The notes below the pieces were generated by a model. The model was not told where the DNA came from. It ran no database searches and was given only the letters and a program-made list of their open reading frames with translations. From Diplonema papillatum (Eukaryota > Euglenozoa > Diplonemea > Diplonemida > Diplonemidae): a stretch of 64,000 nt of DNA. The position numbers and the translations under genes are program-made. The DNA is taken from the NCBI GenBank assembly GCA_030068145.1, contig JAPJBO010000150.1, positions 62,001 to 126,000 on the forward strand. Direction: 5' to 3'. Below, piece after piece: positions 40,984 to 51,105 of this stretch (position 1 is the stretch's first letter; each line of letters begins with the position of its first letter).

Positions 40984-41283
40984 ACACGGTGCACCCAGTC
41001 ATTGGAAAAACAGTGTTCTGACTAGTCATATTACCACTGAAAAGTGCTCACTACTGATTTGACGTGACTAGTCATACTGACTAGCCATTACGACTAGCCA
41101 TTCTTAGTAGTGGTCCTGCATTTTGTGAAGGAACCCTTTTATAAGAGTACGGTTTCTTCCCACAAAAGTGGACTCATTTGCTTGTAAGAATGACTACTGA
41201 CAGTAGTCATATGACTAGTAAGACTTATGATTGGTAAGATCAGTAGTAAGTGACTAGTAAATGGCATGACTAGTGCACCGTGT
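40984..41283. mobile_element. ACTAGT-rich hairpin MITE, most complete copy
   Basis: The left end ACACGGTGCACCCAGTCATT mirrors the right end AATGGCATGACTAGTGCACC followed by GTGT, with 11 perfect terminal bases. The inside is rich in ACTAGT palindromes with a TTTTGTGAAGGAACCC centre. About 300 bp, noncoding. No clear target duplication. Related copies lie in units 1 and 2. Confidence 0.65.
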
Positions 41284-41683
41284 AGACAGAACAGGGGAGG
41301 CGGACGTCATGGAACGATATGCGTTCAACAAACAATGTCCTTTCTGCAACCGTGTTTCGGTCTATTTAGTCACCGACGCCTCAGGCCGGCCATCACCAGC
41401 GCGGAACCTGAGTGCCGGTAGACAGGGTAGCGATGCGAGCCTCGTTCTGGATGGAGGTGGGGACATCGCCTAATGTATAGGGAGGGGAGAGCATTGTTTT
41501 GGAGGTATTTGGAAAAGGAACTAGCGATTCCGTCGAGTGAGAGCGGGGGGGTTTGTAACAACACGCACGGCACACTTGCTACAAAATAGCAGGTAATTTC
41601 ATGTGTCATGTTTAGAACGTCCGGCATTACTTGCATTAGCATTGGTTTTAACTGCATTCACGTGTGATCCCATGTTTTCACAT

Positions 41684-42200
41684 TATAATTCGTTGTCATT
41701 TACCCCCCCCCTAGACTTTACCCCCCCCCCTGAAATTTACCACTTTTTTGGGATTTTCGATGTACACTGGGAAAAACAGTGTCTTTTACCCCCCCCCTGG
41801 AACGGTCACGGAACTGCCTGTGAAATGGGGTCTGCAGTGTTCACAAGGGGTCCGGGGCTCTTTCACAGGAGTTCCACAGCCGCTGTGGAGTTCCACCGCC
41901 GCTGTTCTGATGCAAAAGGAAAAGCTAGAGTGCTGAGCAGGCAGAAGTAGCAGCAGGATTCAGGGTCTCGCCATGGCCCAGCATCCACTTTTATGCCCCT
42001 AGCTTCACACTGTCCGGCCCCCCAGGTAGTCTCCGTGGTTAGAGATGGCGATCATAAAGTAACCCTGCAGGTGCCCCAGGACAGTGTCCTTTACCCCCCC
42101 CTTGAGCCTCCTTTCCCCCCCCCCCCCTGGAAATTACCCCCCTCGGCCAAAATTTAGGCCTCAGGGGGGGGGGGGGGGGGGTAAATGACAACGAATTATA
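41684..42200. mobile_element. 517-bp TIR element with poly-C/poly-G ends, unit 3 only
   Basis: The left end TATAATTCGTTGTCATTTAC runs into C9, and the right end is its perfect mirror (G-run, then GTAAATGACAACGAATTATA). Further TTTACCCCCCC words occur at 41716, 41787 and 42091. The other three units lack it: in unit 4 the flanks (CATGTTTTCA and GTCGCAGTTGAGAAC-like) are nearly adjacent at 52998-53045. No coding capacity. The A/T-rich ends make TA or TATA the likely target duplication. Confidence 0.8.
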
Positions 42201-42239
42201 CTGATGCTAAGTCGCAGTTGAGAACCGTATAACAAGTGG

Positions 42240-42640
42240 AACGTACGTGATAACACCCGTCTTTCCAGATGCGCTGTGTTGTGTCCTTTTCCTCACGGAT
42301 AGGTGGAGGCGGTAGTAAAATGAGTGTCCGCAGACAGGGCAACGATGTGAGTCTGGCTTGGCCAGGACTACCCATGCTTCGAGAGCATGGCAAATTCCTG
42401 CGGTGATTGCATCGTCCTTGGCTGATGACATCTGCCCCTCAGCAGCAAGGACGCTATCGGCCGCAGGTCGTCGCGTTGGCGGATTCGCGTTGTTGTTTGT
42501 TTTACCGCTTGACGTGAGCGCCGTGATGAGATACTTTTCGGCAGCGGAAACCCGCCGTCTCGTTTCGTGGACAGGGGGCAGGTTTGGTTCGTTCAACTTG
42601 ACGTCTGAGCTGGAGCTAGACGAGCAGGTACCACGAGATA
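42240..42640 (-). other. Module B, possible coding relic (best copy, unit 3)
   Basis: Conserved in all units (17400-17870, 27330-27790, 53010-53470). On the minus strand units 3 and 4 keep the reading RRPAADSVLAAEGQMSSAKD, then ALEAWVVLAKPDSHRCPVCG (unit 4 GG for CG). Units 1 and 2 retain the first part but shift frame. The RCPVCGHS segment resembles a zinc-knuckle half. It could be an old exon or element tail; no known family recognised. Confidence 0.35.
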
Positions 42641-43099
42641 TTTTTGTAGCATTATTTTGCTGTGTGTTGAGTTTTGTGTTATTTCTCTGCAGTGCCCGCG
42701 CTGAGAATGTGTGAGATGGCGCGTGGGGGTGGTGTTGCGTTCCATGTGCTGAGTGTGGTGGTGGCAAAGGTGAAAAGCAGTGTTCACACATCCATTATTG
42801 TGTGTGATGGCAAGAGGATGAAGAATGTTGCTTCACACGTGTTGAATGTGACATGCGCTCAACAGATGTGAGCTCAGCACAGGACACGCCCCTCCCCACT
42901 AGCGCTTATCGACTGGGCACAGAGAGCGCGAATGACGATGTAAACGCGTCTGTGGGTCCCATGTTTCGACCTGTACAGTCATGGACGAAGCTTTCAAACC
43001 GCGAGCGCTGCGTTTTCTATTTGTGGCTTCCTTTGGTGTTGTGCAATCAAAAGCGGTATCCGCTTGTGAGCCCAGACGAACATCCGCACTGACCTCTTT

Positions 43100-43400
43100 C
43101 GTTGAAAAACACTCGACGTAGCTCCTTCGACTCCGAATGGAAGGGAGGAAATATAGAGGTAAGGGGCAAATACAATACAAACACAATCTGATTTGTTCTT
43201 CGCTTACACCACCGTGTGCTGTTTCCTCACTCGGGACTTTGACTTGTTGTGTTTGTGTGATTTGTCGTGTTGGGGTAGACCCGCATGACCTCACGTCCGT
43301 TCAACACGTGGTTCGGTAGTTACAGCACCTGGGATCCCTTCTGTTCTTTGTCGGGCAGCATCGTCGAGCATTTCCTTTCAAGCTGGCGCTTCTGTAAAAG
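43100..43400 (+). repeat. ~300-bp segment, inverted in unit 4
   Basis: It matches 53515-53815 in reverse complement. It contains a single TGTTCTTCGCTTACACCACC word that resembles one unit of the 1.7-kb minisatellite at 59370, and CATGACCTCACGTCCGTTCA, which directly follows that minisatellite at 61096. Confidence 0.9.
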
Positions 43401-44116
43401 AAATGTGAAAACGGGTTGAAAAAAAGAGAGAAAAGAGAGGACAAGAGAAAAAAGGTACGGAAGCTCTGCAATTTACCCAGACTGCCATGGCCCCACCTGA
43501 GAAGTACTCTCACGGACTGCAGACACCTAACGTACTATTCAGGTGTACCTCTACGTACGGGGAGTAAAAAGTGCCGGATTCACAGGAATATGGACATGAA
43601 CTTATGTCAACATTGTTGTCAGAGCGTGGAAGGTTTCCGCCCCACCACACCTGTTGACGGCAGCATACTTTGCGAGTTTCTGCTGGCGTGTTTTCACCCA
43701 AGAAGCGCAGTGTCCGCCGGCTCGGTTCTGACTTTTCTCGACGTAAACAGTGCATTGCGCTCCCCCGGTCAGAAAAATGGGTAAAACAGCTGCAGGAAGG
43801 AACAAACTCGCCAAACTGACACATCTCTCCTCCCTTATGATCCGAACGTGTCATCACAGGGTTGGGTTTTTAGTCGCGGCGTCAACAGCTATGGCGACTG
43901 CTTGACCTTTCCGGAAGGTTCCGAGTGTTTGCCCACCGTCAGGTAATCGTACCACGTGACTTCGGATGCATTCTGGATGCAAGGAATGGTGCAAGGCTTT
44001 TGCATCTCCGCTATGTTTGTGCGCACTAGCGGAACTCGCCGGCTTTGGTATGTTTCATGTAGTACGCTGCCAGCAACTAACTTTTAGTATCAACAATGCA
44101 TTGTTAACACGCAAAA

Positions 44117-44341
44117 AATACTCGAGGGACTGCCTTGTACTCATTTCGAAGGAGGCTAGAGGGGAGAAAACAATACAACTACAAAGCGGGTCTTTTTTGT
44201 TGAACGCTTACGCCCGCCACTAAACCCAGATTTACCTGTGTTTCGTGTGGGCTACAGCACATTTAACTCCTTTGATCTATCGCAACTGGCAGTCTCCTCA
44301 AGCATTTCCTACAAAGCAGGTGCTTATACAAAAAAAAAAAC
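44117..44341 (+). repeat. SINE-like repeat with poly(A) tail
   Basis: Nearly identical to 15126-15340 but ends GGTGCTTATACA plus ten A. A shortened 3' piece with the same A-tail lies at about 40608-40652. The A-tail and 5' truncation suggest reverse-transcribed insertion. No Pol III boxes recognised with confidence. Confidence 0.55.
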
Positions 44342-45059
44342 CGAAACGGCTGAGTGGTTGGCAGGACACAACGCTATTCAACGAGAGTACGTGTGAAGCG
44401 GGGAACGAACTCCGCACTCGTGACATAGCTAACTAATCAGAGACGTCATCTTGACTCGAAAACATCAACTGGTTGCAATTGATTAAATCGAGAGAGGCGT
44501 TGATTAACTTTGATGTGGGGAAGCAACCAAAGAAAATGCTCATTGTACTGGTCATTCTTGCATTTTGCTGTGTTGTGGGGAAAATGCTCGGAGGTACTGC
44601 CTGCACGCAGTTTTTTGAACGATGCTAATGGTGAACCACAAAGTGGGTCTAATTAGCCGAACGCTTCCAGCACACGACAACCTCTGGTCTACCGGCGCGA
44701 AAGAGTGGCAGCTAGTTTCAGCTTCGTGTGGGTTACAACAAACATCTCCTCCTTCGCAGCGAATGCGCTGACCTCGAGTGTCCCCACAAAGCAGACGAAG
44801 CAGGTGCTTATTTAAACGGAGAGTTGAAATTGAAACTACAACGGAAATGTGGCGAGAGGAAGGAGGAAAAACGACGGAAATGAATGGGAGGGTGGGGAAG
44901 GGTCTCGTGGTTGAGAGCGGAGTAGTAATAGTGTCGACCCGACGTGCAGTACACCGGAGACAGCAGGTGGACTTCAGCAATACGGTCGGTGTTCGGACTT
45001 TGGGTGATTGAAGTGAAAAGGGAGTTAATCCTTCTTCTCACGCAGCTTTACCGTGAGCT

Positions 45060-48000
45060 TTAGAACTCGAAGGTCTCAACGTGTAGTGGGAGGTGGAAGG
45101 AAGAAGACTCGGCTTCGGCTACTGCCGTCATGATCAACGGGGCAGGGCCGCAGATGGCAACGGCAGATCGCTCGTCGGCATACGTCAGAATGAGCTCCTT
45201 GAAGTCAGGACGGCCATGGTCAATGGTCAGGCGCGAGGACGAGATGTCGGCTTCGTTCAGCGACTGGTGCCCTGTGTACGAGATGGCGATGCGGAGGTTC
45301 GCAAACTTGGCCAACAGAGCTTCGATGTCCTCCAAAAGAAACAGAATGGTGCTAGGGTCCCGCACAGACCACGACAGCAACGCACTCTGCTCAGGCGCCA
45401 TGTACGCTGCGATCCCAAGCATCGGCGTGATCCCGATGCCGCCGCATATCAAGACCAGCTTGTCGTGCTTTGTCATATCGAACTGCATATTTCCGTACGG
45501 GCCCTCCAACCTCGCGAACAACTTCTCTACCCCATCGACTGACAACCTGCTCAATCTGTCAGTCCATGTATGCCTCCCCATGTTTTTCACGTAGAACACA
45601 GCCTTTCCGGAGTCGTGATGCGAGACAACCGAAAACGGATGTGCCTCGGCAAACCCAACTTTCCCGATGCTGATGTACATATAACTGCCGGGGCCCCACT
45701 TTCGGTCGCCAGTTTCGATTACCAGTTTTGTAACTGCGCCTGAGTAAGATACGGTAACGGGGTATTTGGACGCCTTCTGGTACGTACGAGCGGCGAAGTC
45801 CAAGCATAGAATTATCAAAGGCACGCCGTTGATGAGGTAAGGCCTCCAGCCCCCACTGATGTGCAAGATGGAAAACGTGACCGTCACAATGCTGAGCGCC
45901 ACGTGAGAAGCAACAAACACAGAGTAAAACTTCCTCCGGAAGAACGGGATCCCCAGCGCAACGAGAATGGTGTAGGCCACCCACGAGACGAAGCCGTACA
46001 ATGGATACACTGTAGTCTGCCCGTCGGTGGTACCGCCTGTGTGGAGTTCTTTGTCGAACAACACTTTGGCCGTCTGCGGCTCGTTTTCGAATTCGGCGTA
46101 CATCACAATAGCATGAAGACTCACAAAGACCCACCCGATCAGTCCGATCCAACGGTGCCACACCAGCGTTCGCTCATGAGGGATGGCCATCAGCCAAAGA
46201 CAAGGCGAGAGAACCTTTGCTCGCAGGAGGAAAGCAAGTGCAATACAAAGCTGTGCAGGGCCTGCGAAAACTACGCTGACTTGCGCTACTCGACCGCTGT
46301 AGTGGCCGGCATCGCCTACGGCAATAACGACGAGAGCAGCCGTGATGAAAACAATCGACAATACAGAGCCGAGGTAACTCTGCTGGAACACGTATCCAAT
46401 AGACGGGCGTGCGAGAATCAGTGCACCGGACGCCAACCCGAGGAAGACGAGGAGGCACAGCGATAATATGATATGCCACCATGTTTCTCCTCCAGAAGCG
46501 GTGATTGTCAGCGAGCCGCTAACGACATCATAAGCGATGGAACCAAACGAATCGTGCCAGTCCACAGGAGAAGAAGCACCGGAGGAAGGTCCCGTCGCGT
46601 AGATGAAGTTCACGAATTCATTCGAGATGACAGTGTCTCGCTCAGCATCTCCAGTGTCAAGCAGCCGCGAGAACGTGACAGACCACGTCGAATCTTGAAC
46701 CTTGTATTCCTCGATACGGATGTCTTGCGAGGCATCGGCAGGACATGCAGTCGTTTGAGTACAAAACCAGTCACTGCAGTATACTGTGCCGGCATCTTCC
46801 CAGCACATCCAGGCATCTGCGGGTACCATCAGTCCGTCGTCGTTCAATCCAAGCGAGCAATACGTCCCCGCAGTGCACTCAAACGTGAACCTCACGCTCG
46901 TGTACTCCTCTTCTCGCAAAGGGACACCCTCCCTCCTGTTCGTCGACTCTGAAAAGAACTCGATGCCCAATTTGAATGAGCTGTCCACTGTAATCAGTCC
47001 ATGTTCCGCAGGAGTTCTGACGAGGTCCGGTGCAGCTGATTGAGACTGCGGTGGCTCCGGAAAAACGATGGTACCCTGTATCCAATCAGCGATTGCAAAA
47101 CCTTCGCTGCTGTGCTTCCTGAAGCGGCCGTCTGCCACATCGCCGATGGCCCAAAGAATGGTCTGCGTTTCATCCCGTACGAAGCTCAGATCATCACCAT
47201 CGCTTGTATCCCATGCCCGGGATAACTGCAGCCACCAGCCGCCGTTGGTCGTTCCTCCTGCCGAAAGCACCGTGACATCTTGCTTGTCATCCACAGTAGG
47301 CGCGGTTAGCTTCCCGCCAACGTGTCCGTCCTCACACGATGCAACCACGTCTGCCGCATAATAGCAAACAATGGTGTCGGAGTACGTTTTCGTTTTCCCG
47401 ATACCAATTGCACAGTAGTGTCCTTCGGAGCACGTCATGTTGATGATCAACGAACCGAGCGTCACTTCCCAAGTAACACTGAACTCGTCGTTGAAGGCGA
47501 AGAACGGGTCCGACTGCGGTGGCTCCGGCCAGACAATGGCACCCTGTCCCCAATTGGCGACAGCAAAGCCTTCGCTGCTGTGCTTCCTGAAGCGGCCGTC
47601 TGTCACATCACCAAGAGCCCAAAGGATAGACTGCGTGCCATCCCGGACGAAGCTCAGATCATCACCGTCGCTTGTATCCCATGCCCGGGATAACTGCAGC
47701 CACCAGCCGCCGTTGGTCGTTCCTCCGGCCGAAAGCACCGTGACATCTTGCCTGTCATCCACAGTGGGCGCGGTTAACTTCTCGCCAACGTGTCCGTCCT
47801 CACACGATGCAACCACGTCTGCCGCATAATAGCAGATGATTGTGTCGGAGTGCGTTTTCGTTTCCCCGATACCAATTGCACAGTAGTGTCCTTCGGAGCA
47901 CGTCATGTTGATGATCAACGAAGGGGCAGTCACCTCCCAAGTAACACTGAACTCGTCGTTGAAGGCAAAGAACGGGCCGGACTGCGGTGGCTCCGGCCAG

Positions 48001-48914
48001 ACAATGGCACCCTGTCCCCAATTAGCGACAGCAAAGCCTTCGCTGATGTGCTTCCTGAAGCGGCCGTCTGTCACATCCCCGATGGCCCAAAGAATAGACT
48101 GCGTGCCATCCCGTACGAAGCTCAGGTCATCATCATCGCTTGTGTCCCATGCCCGGGATAACTGCAGCCACCAGCCGCCGTTGGTCGTTCCTCCGGCCGA
48201 AAGCACCGTGACATCTTGCCTGTCATCCACAGTGGGCGCGGTTAACTTCTCGCCAACGTGTCCGTCCTCACACGATGCAACCACGTCTGCCGCATAATAG
48301 CAGATGAATGTGTCGGAGTGCGTTTTCGTTTCCCCGATACCGATTGCGCAGTAGTGTCCTTCGGAGCACGTCATGTTGATGATCAACGAAGGAGCAGTCA
48401 CCTCCCAAGTAATACTGAACTCGTCGTTGAAGGCGAAGGACGGGGCCCACTGCACAACGTGTCGGCCTTCGCTGCTGTGTTTTCGCAGTGAGCCGCTGGC
48501 GACAGTACCAAGAGCCCATATGATAGACTGCGGCGCGTTCGTCACAATGGCACGGTCTTCGTCGTCGCCTGTGATCAGTGCCCTCGTGAACTGAATCCAC
48601 CAAACATCGCCCGTGCCTCCAGAGTCAAGGACTGTGACGCCCTGTACCGTATCTTCGGTCGGTCGCGTTGGAACACTGCCGACGTGCTCGTCTTTGCACA
48701 CGGCCACCTCGTTCACGAAGTAGCATGTGATCGTATCCGAGTTAGCCTTCGAGGCCCCGAATCCAATCGCGCAGTATCGGTCAGCCGCGCAGGTCATGTT
48801 GAAGGCAACGACATCGCCGCCAAGCTCCCACGTTATATCAAACTCAGGTGAGAACCTCAAACTACCGGCTCGCGCGGCCGCTAGTGTGCTGAGTACGCCC
48901 AACAGGCGGTACAT
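45060..48914 (-). CDS. Multi-DOMON ferric-reductase/NOX-type membrane oxidoreductase, copy 3 (extra DOMON)
   Basis: 1,284 residues from ATG 48912-48914. It has four canonical DOMON units, one more than the other copies, plus the divergent last one: boundaries near residues 158, 314, 470 and 623, then helices from ~812, HPFSVVS ~1093 and GGIGITP ~1160. The extra domain comes from an in-frame 468-bp (156-codon) tandem duplication: the blocks at 47511-47978 and 47979-48446 are almost identical and both read GAIVWPEPPQS. The first membrane-proximal haem pair WHRWIGL...LHAIV and the second ASHVALS...LHISGG are intact. It shares KVGFAEAHPF with copy 1 but RHTWTDRLSRLSVDG with copy 4. Predicted role as for the family: transmembrane electron export. 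Confidence 0.92.
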   Translation of the reverse strand: MYRLLGVLSTLAAARAGSLRFSPEFDITWELGGDVVAFNMTCAADRYCAIGFGASKANSDTITCYFVNEVAVCKDEHVGSVPTRPTEDTVQGVTVLDSGGTGDVWWIQFTRALITGDDEDRAIVTNAPQSIIWALGTVASGSLRKHSSEGRHVVQWAPSFAFNDEFSITWEVTAPSLIINMTCSEGHYCAIGIGETKTHSDTFICYYAADVVASCEDGHVGEKLTAPTVDDRQDVTVLSAGGTTNGGWWLQLSRAWDTSDDDDLSFVRDGTQSILWAIGDVTDGRFRKHISEGFAVANWGQGAIVWPEPPQSGPFFAFNDEFSVTWEVTAPSLIINMTCSEGHYCAIGIGETKTHSDTIICYYAADVVASCEDGHVGEKLTAPTVDDRQDVTVLSAGGTTNGGWWLQLSRAWDTSDGDDLSFVRDGTQSILWALGDVTDGRFRKHSSEGFAVANWGQGAIVWPEPPQSDPFFAFNDEFSVTWEVTLGSLIINMTCSEGHYCAIGIGKTKTYSDTIVCYYAADVVASCEDGHVGGKLTAPTVDDKQDVTVLSAGGTTNGGWWLQLSRAWDTSDGDDLSFVRDETQTILWAIGDVADGRFRKHSSEGFAIADWIQGTIVFPEPPQSQSAAPDLVRTPAEHGLITVDSSFKLGIEFFSESTNRREGVPLREEEYTSVRFTFECTAGTYCSLGLNDDGLMVPADAWMCWEDAGTVYCSDWFCTQTTACPADASQDIRIEEYKVQDSTWSVTFSRLLDTGDAERDTVISNEFVNFIYATGPSSGASSPVDWHDSFGSIAYDVVSGSLTITASGGETWWHIILSLCLLVFLGLASGALILARPSIGYVFQQSYLGSVLSIVFITAALVVIAVGDAGHYSGRVAQVSVVFAGPAQLCIALAFLLRAKVLSPCLWLMAIPHERTLVWHRWIGLIGWVFVSLHAIVMYAEFENEPQTAKVLFDKELHTGGTTDGQTTVYPLYGFVSWVAYTILVALGIPFFRRKFYSVFVASHVALSIVTVTFSILHISGGWRPYLINGVPLIILCLDFAARTYQKASKYPVTVSYSGAVTKLVIETGDRKWGPGSYMYISIGKVGFAEAHPFSVVSHHDSGKAVFYVKNMGRHTWTDRLSRLSVDGVEKLFARLEGPYGNMQFDMTKHDKLVLICGGIGITPMLGIAAYMAPEQSALLSWSVRDPSTILFLLEDIEALLAKFANLRIAISYTGHQSLNEADISSSRLTIDHGRPDFKELILTYADERSAVAICGPAPLIMTAVAEAESSSFHLPLHVETFEF

Positions 48915-48951
48915 GTAGTGCGGGGGGATTCCTTTTCTTCGGCGGTATTTG

Positions 48952-48973
48952 GAAAAGCAACTGTTTGGATGTG
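48952..48973 (-). promoter_or_regulatory. Conserved upstream box of reductase copy 3
   Basis: AAGCAACTGTTTGGATGTG, 38 bp from the ATG. Similarity to the copy 1 flank continues to about 49030 (GACGACTGG), the longest shared upstream stretch among the four genes. Confidence 0.5.
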
Positions 48974-49444
48974 TCTGCTTGTGTACAACATGCTATTAGC
49001 TGGTTCGCTACTGAGGACGACTGGTTGGAATTCTTGACCGGTACCATCGGAAACCTTTGTAATTACGTACGCTTCGTCTTTGGAAGAAGTTTCCGAGGCG
49101 GTCGTAGAGGTTGACTAGATGCTAACGAAACACGCAAATCCCTGTCACGCAGTGTCATTGGAATTGACTCTTCCTTTTTTGATACCGTCCCACCCCAGCT
49201 GGTTCCACATCCTAGGTGAGGAAACTCTGTTCGAGGAAGCCACACACTGCTTCACTCGGAATGGTTAGTTCCCACCTGCAAGTCGGAAAAGTCGTTCCGT
49301 TGCCCAGACACTTAGTATGTCCCTGTAAATCGAGTGATCTCCGTCACCGCCGAAATGCCAAAGGAAGCCTGGCGAAAGCGACTGCCTTGACTTTCGCCGT
49401 ACCGGCCGCCACTGAACCCAGATTTTAACCGTGTTTCGTCCGGG

Positions 49445-50450
49445 CTAACGACGAATAATTCCGGAAGCATCATTTTGGGCCGCTTTCGTTCGCAAGTCGC
49501 CGCGAAGCTGCGCAAGACGCACCCTGCTTTCGTCGAAGTCGAGACTCATCGCATCCTTGGGCATGACGCCGCATAGAGCCATGCATGGCTTCATCTCGGG
49601 CTGCCGAGCGAGCACACCCGGATACGCGCCACGCACGTCGCTCCACTTCACGCAGTCCCACCACATGTGGTGTTCGTCTTCCGGGACGCCCGCGTCGCAG
49701 AATCTGCAGGTTGCTTGCTCCCGTAACGTCGCAGTCAGGTTGCTTGCTCCCGTAACGTCGCAGAATCTGCAGGTTGCTTGCTCCCGTAACGTCGCCGACA
49801 GGTTGCTTGCTCCCGTAACGTCGCAGAATCTGCAGGTTGCTTGCTCCCGTAACGTCGCAGACAGGTTGCTTGCTCCCGTAATGTCGCAGACAGGTTGCTT
49901 GCTCCCGTAACGTCGCAGAATCTGCAGGTTGCTTGCTCCCGTAACGTCGCAGACAGGTTGCTTGCTCCCGTAACGTCGCAGAATCTGCAGGTTGCCTGCT
50001 CCCGTCGCAGACAGGTTGCTTGCTCCCGTAACGTCGCAGACAGGTCTCCTGTAACGTCGCAGACAGGTCTTCTGTATCGTCGCAGAACCGGCTCACGACG
50101 TCGACTGCCTTCTGCACAGCGGGCTCGCTGTTGCGTGCAGAGTGGCGTCGTCGGCATACGACTCCGACGCCACCGGCACCGCCCTCAGCATCAATGACAA
50201 CAGCGCGTTGATCAGGATGACCGAGATCGGGCGGCCCTGCAGGATGCCGTTGGTGACCTCAAAGTAAGCCCCACACCCAGCGGCAGCTTGAACCGTCGTT
50301 TCAGCCCGCGGTACATCGTTTGCAACGGCTTGTGGATGCGGGCGTCCAGCCCTATCTCCACCAAATTAGTAAGGGATTGCATTAGTACTAAATCGTCCCT
50401 CGGGACTACTGACAGGCCTTTAACTACCCTGAGCAGCGCACTGTGCACGT
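49445..50450 (-). pseudogene. LINE reverse-transcriptase pseudogene split by a minisatellite
   Basis: Reading leftward: LVEIGLDARIHKPLQTMYRG in one frame, then, one frame over, AYFEVTNGILQGRPISVILI and SYADDATLHAT (catalytic YADD, 50148-50159). A further frame change gives AVQKAVDVVSRFCDDT. These match RT palm segments of non-LTR retrotransposons. After the minisatellite (49700-50060) the frame reads TCRFCDAGVPEDEHHMWWDC, a C-x2-C-x8-H-x5-C zinc knuckle typical of a LINE C-terminus, ending at 49445. At least two frameshifts and loss of the thumb region make it dead. Confidence 0.75.
49700..50060. repeat. 29/34-bp minisatellite upstream of reductase copy 3
   Basis: About a dozen units of GTTGCTTGCTCCCGTAACGT followed by CGCAGACAG or CGCAGAATCTGCAG. 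It begins about 785 bp upstream of the start codon. Units encode RFCDVTGASNL or LRREQATC on the minus strand, matching the LINE sequences RFCDDTEDL and TCRFCDAG on its two sides. Confidence 0.95.
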
Positions 50451-51105
50451 GTTGCCATTAGCCGTGCTTGCGCACGTGGACGGGACTTCGACTTCGATCC
50501 TCTCCCCGCCACCAATGATTTGCATTATTTGCATCGAAGCCATCACAGAAGCACGACACGGTACGATCGAAGAGGTGGCGCTGGGGGACACTGTCTACGG
50601 CAGGGCCCCGGACTCCTGCGTCTCGGCGAAGACATTTCCAACAGATGGGCGCATTCGCCTTCGACCTCAGGGAGTGCGCATTCGCCTTCGACCTGATCGC
50701 CCTGGTCTCAGTCCTCGCGGACCTGTAGTGCGTTAGTCTCTTCGCAATTGACACCTAATTCGACTGGGTGTCTGAAGGGCCGGTTGCTTTTCATCGGGCC
50801 TCGAAACAGCGGGCAATTGCGTTTGCAAACGGAGGAAGGAGGAGCTTGCGGAAGCCTGACTCGGCGGCAGCTGGCAGTTGCAAAAGAATACCGATCGAGC
50901 GGAGAGGAAGGTCCGTGGTGGAGAACGAAGGGAGCGTAATGCGGGGCAGGTGGGCGGGTGGTTGGATGGGGGGATTTCGACTGCGGCTCCACCAATACAA
51001 AAGTTAGAGCTCTAGCCGGGCTAAACGGATGGCCCCTCAACGGGGCTAACAGAGCCTTCTGTAGGATGGGGAGCTGAAAAAAGAATAGGCGTGTGTTTGT
51101 TTGTA

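Larger units (their letters stand above)
39975..48973. repeat. Reductase-array unit 3
   Basis: Modules: D 39975-40225, C 40697-40945, hairpin element 40984-41283, TIR element 41684-42200, B 42205-42660, TGCTTCACACGTG segment 42690-42870, SINE-like repeat 44117-44341, A 44340-45058, reductase gene 45060-48914. The hAT target site is uninterrupted at about 43005-43055. Distance to the next reductase stop is 10,737 bp. Confidence 0.85.

Noticed and set aside
49690-50090. CRISPR-like array
   Set aside because: Units abut with no unique spacers, and the window is eukaryotic. It is a plain minisatellite, as are the other arrays.
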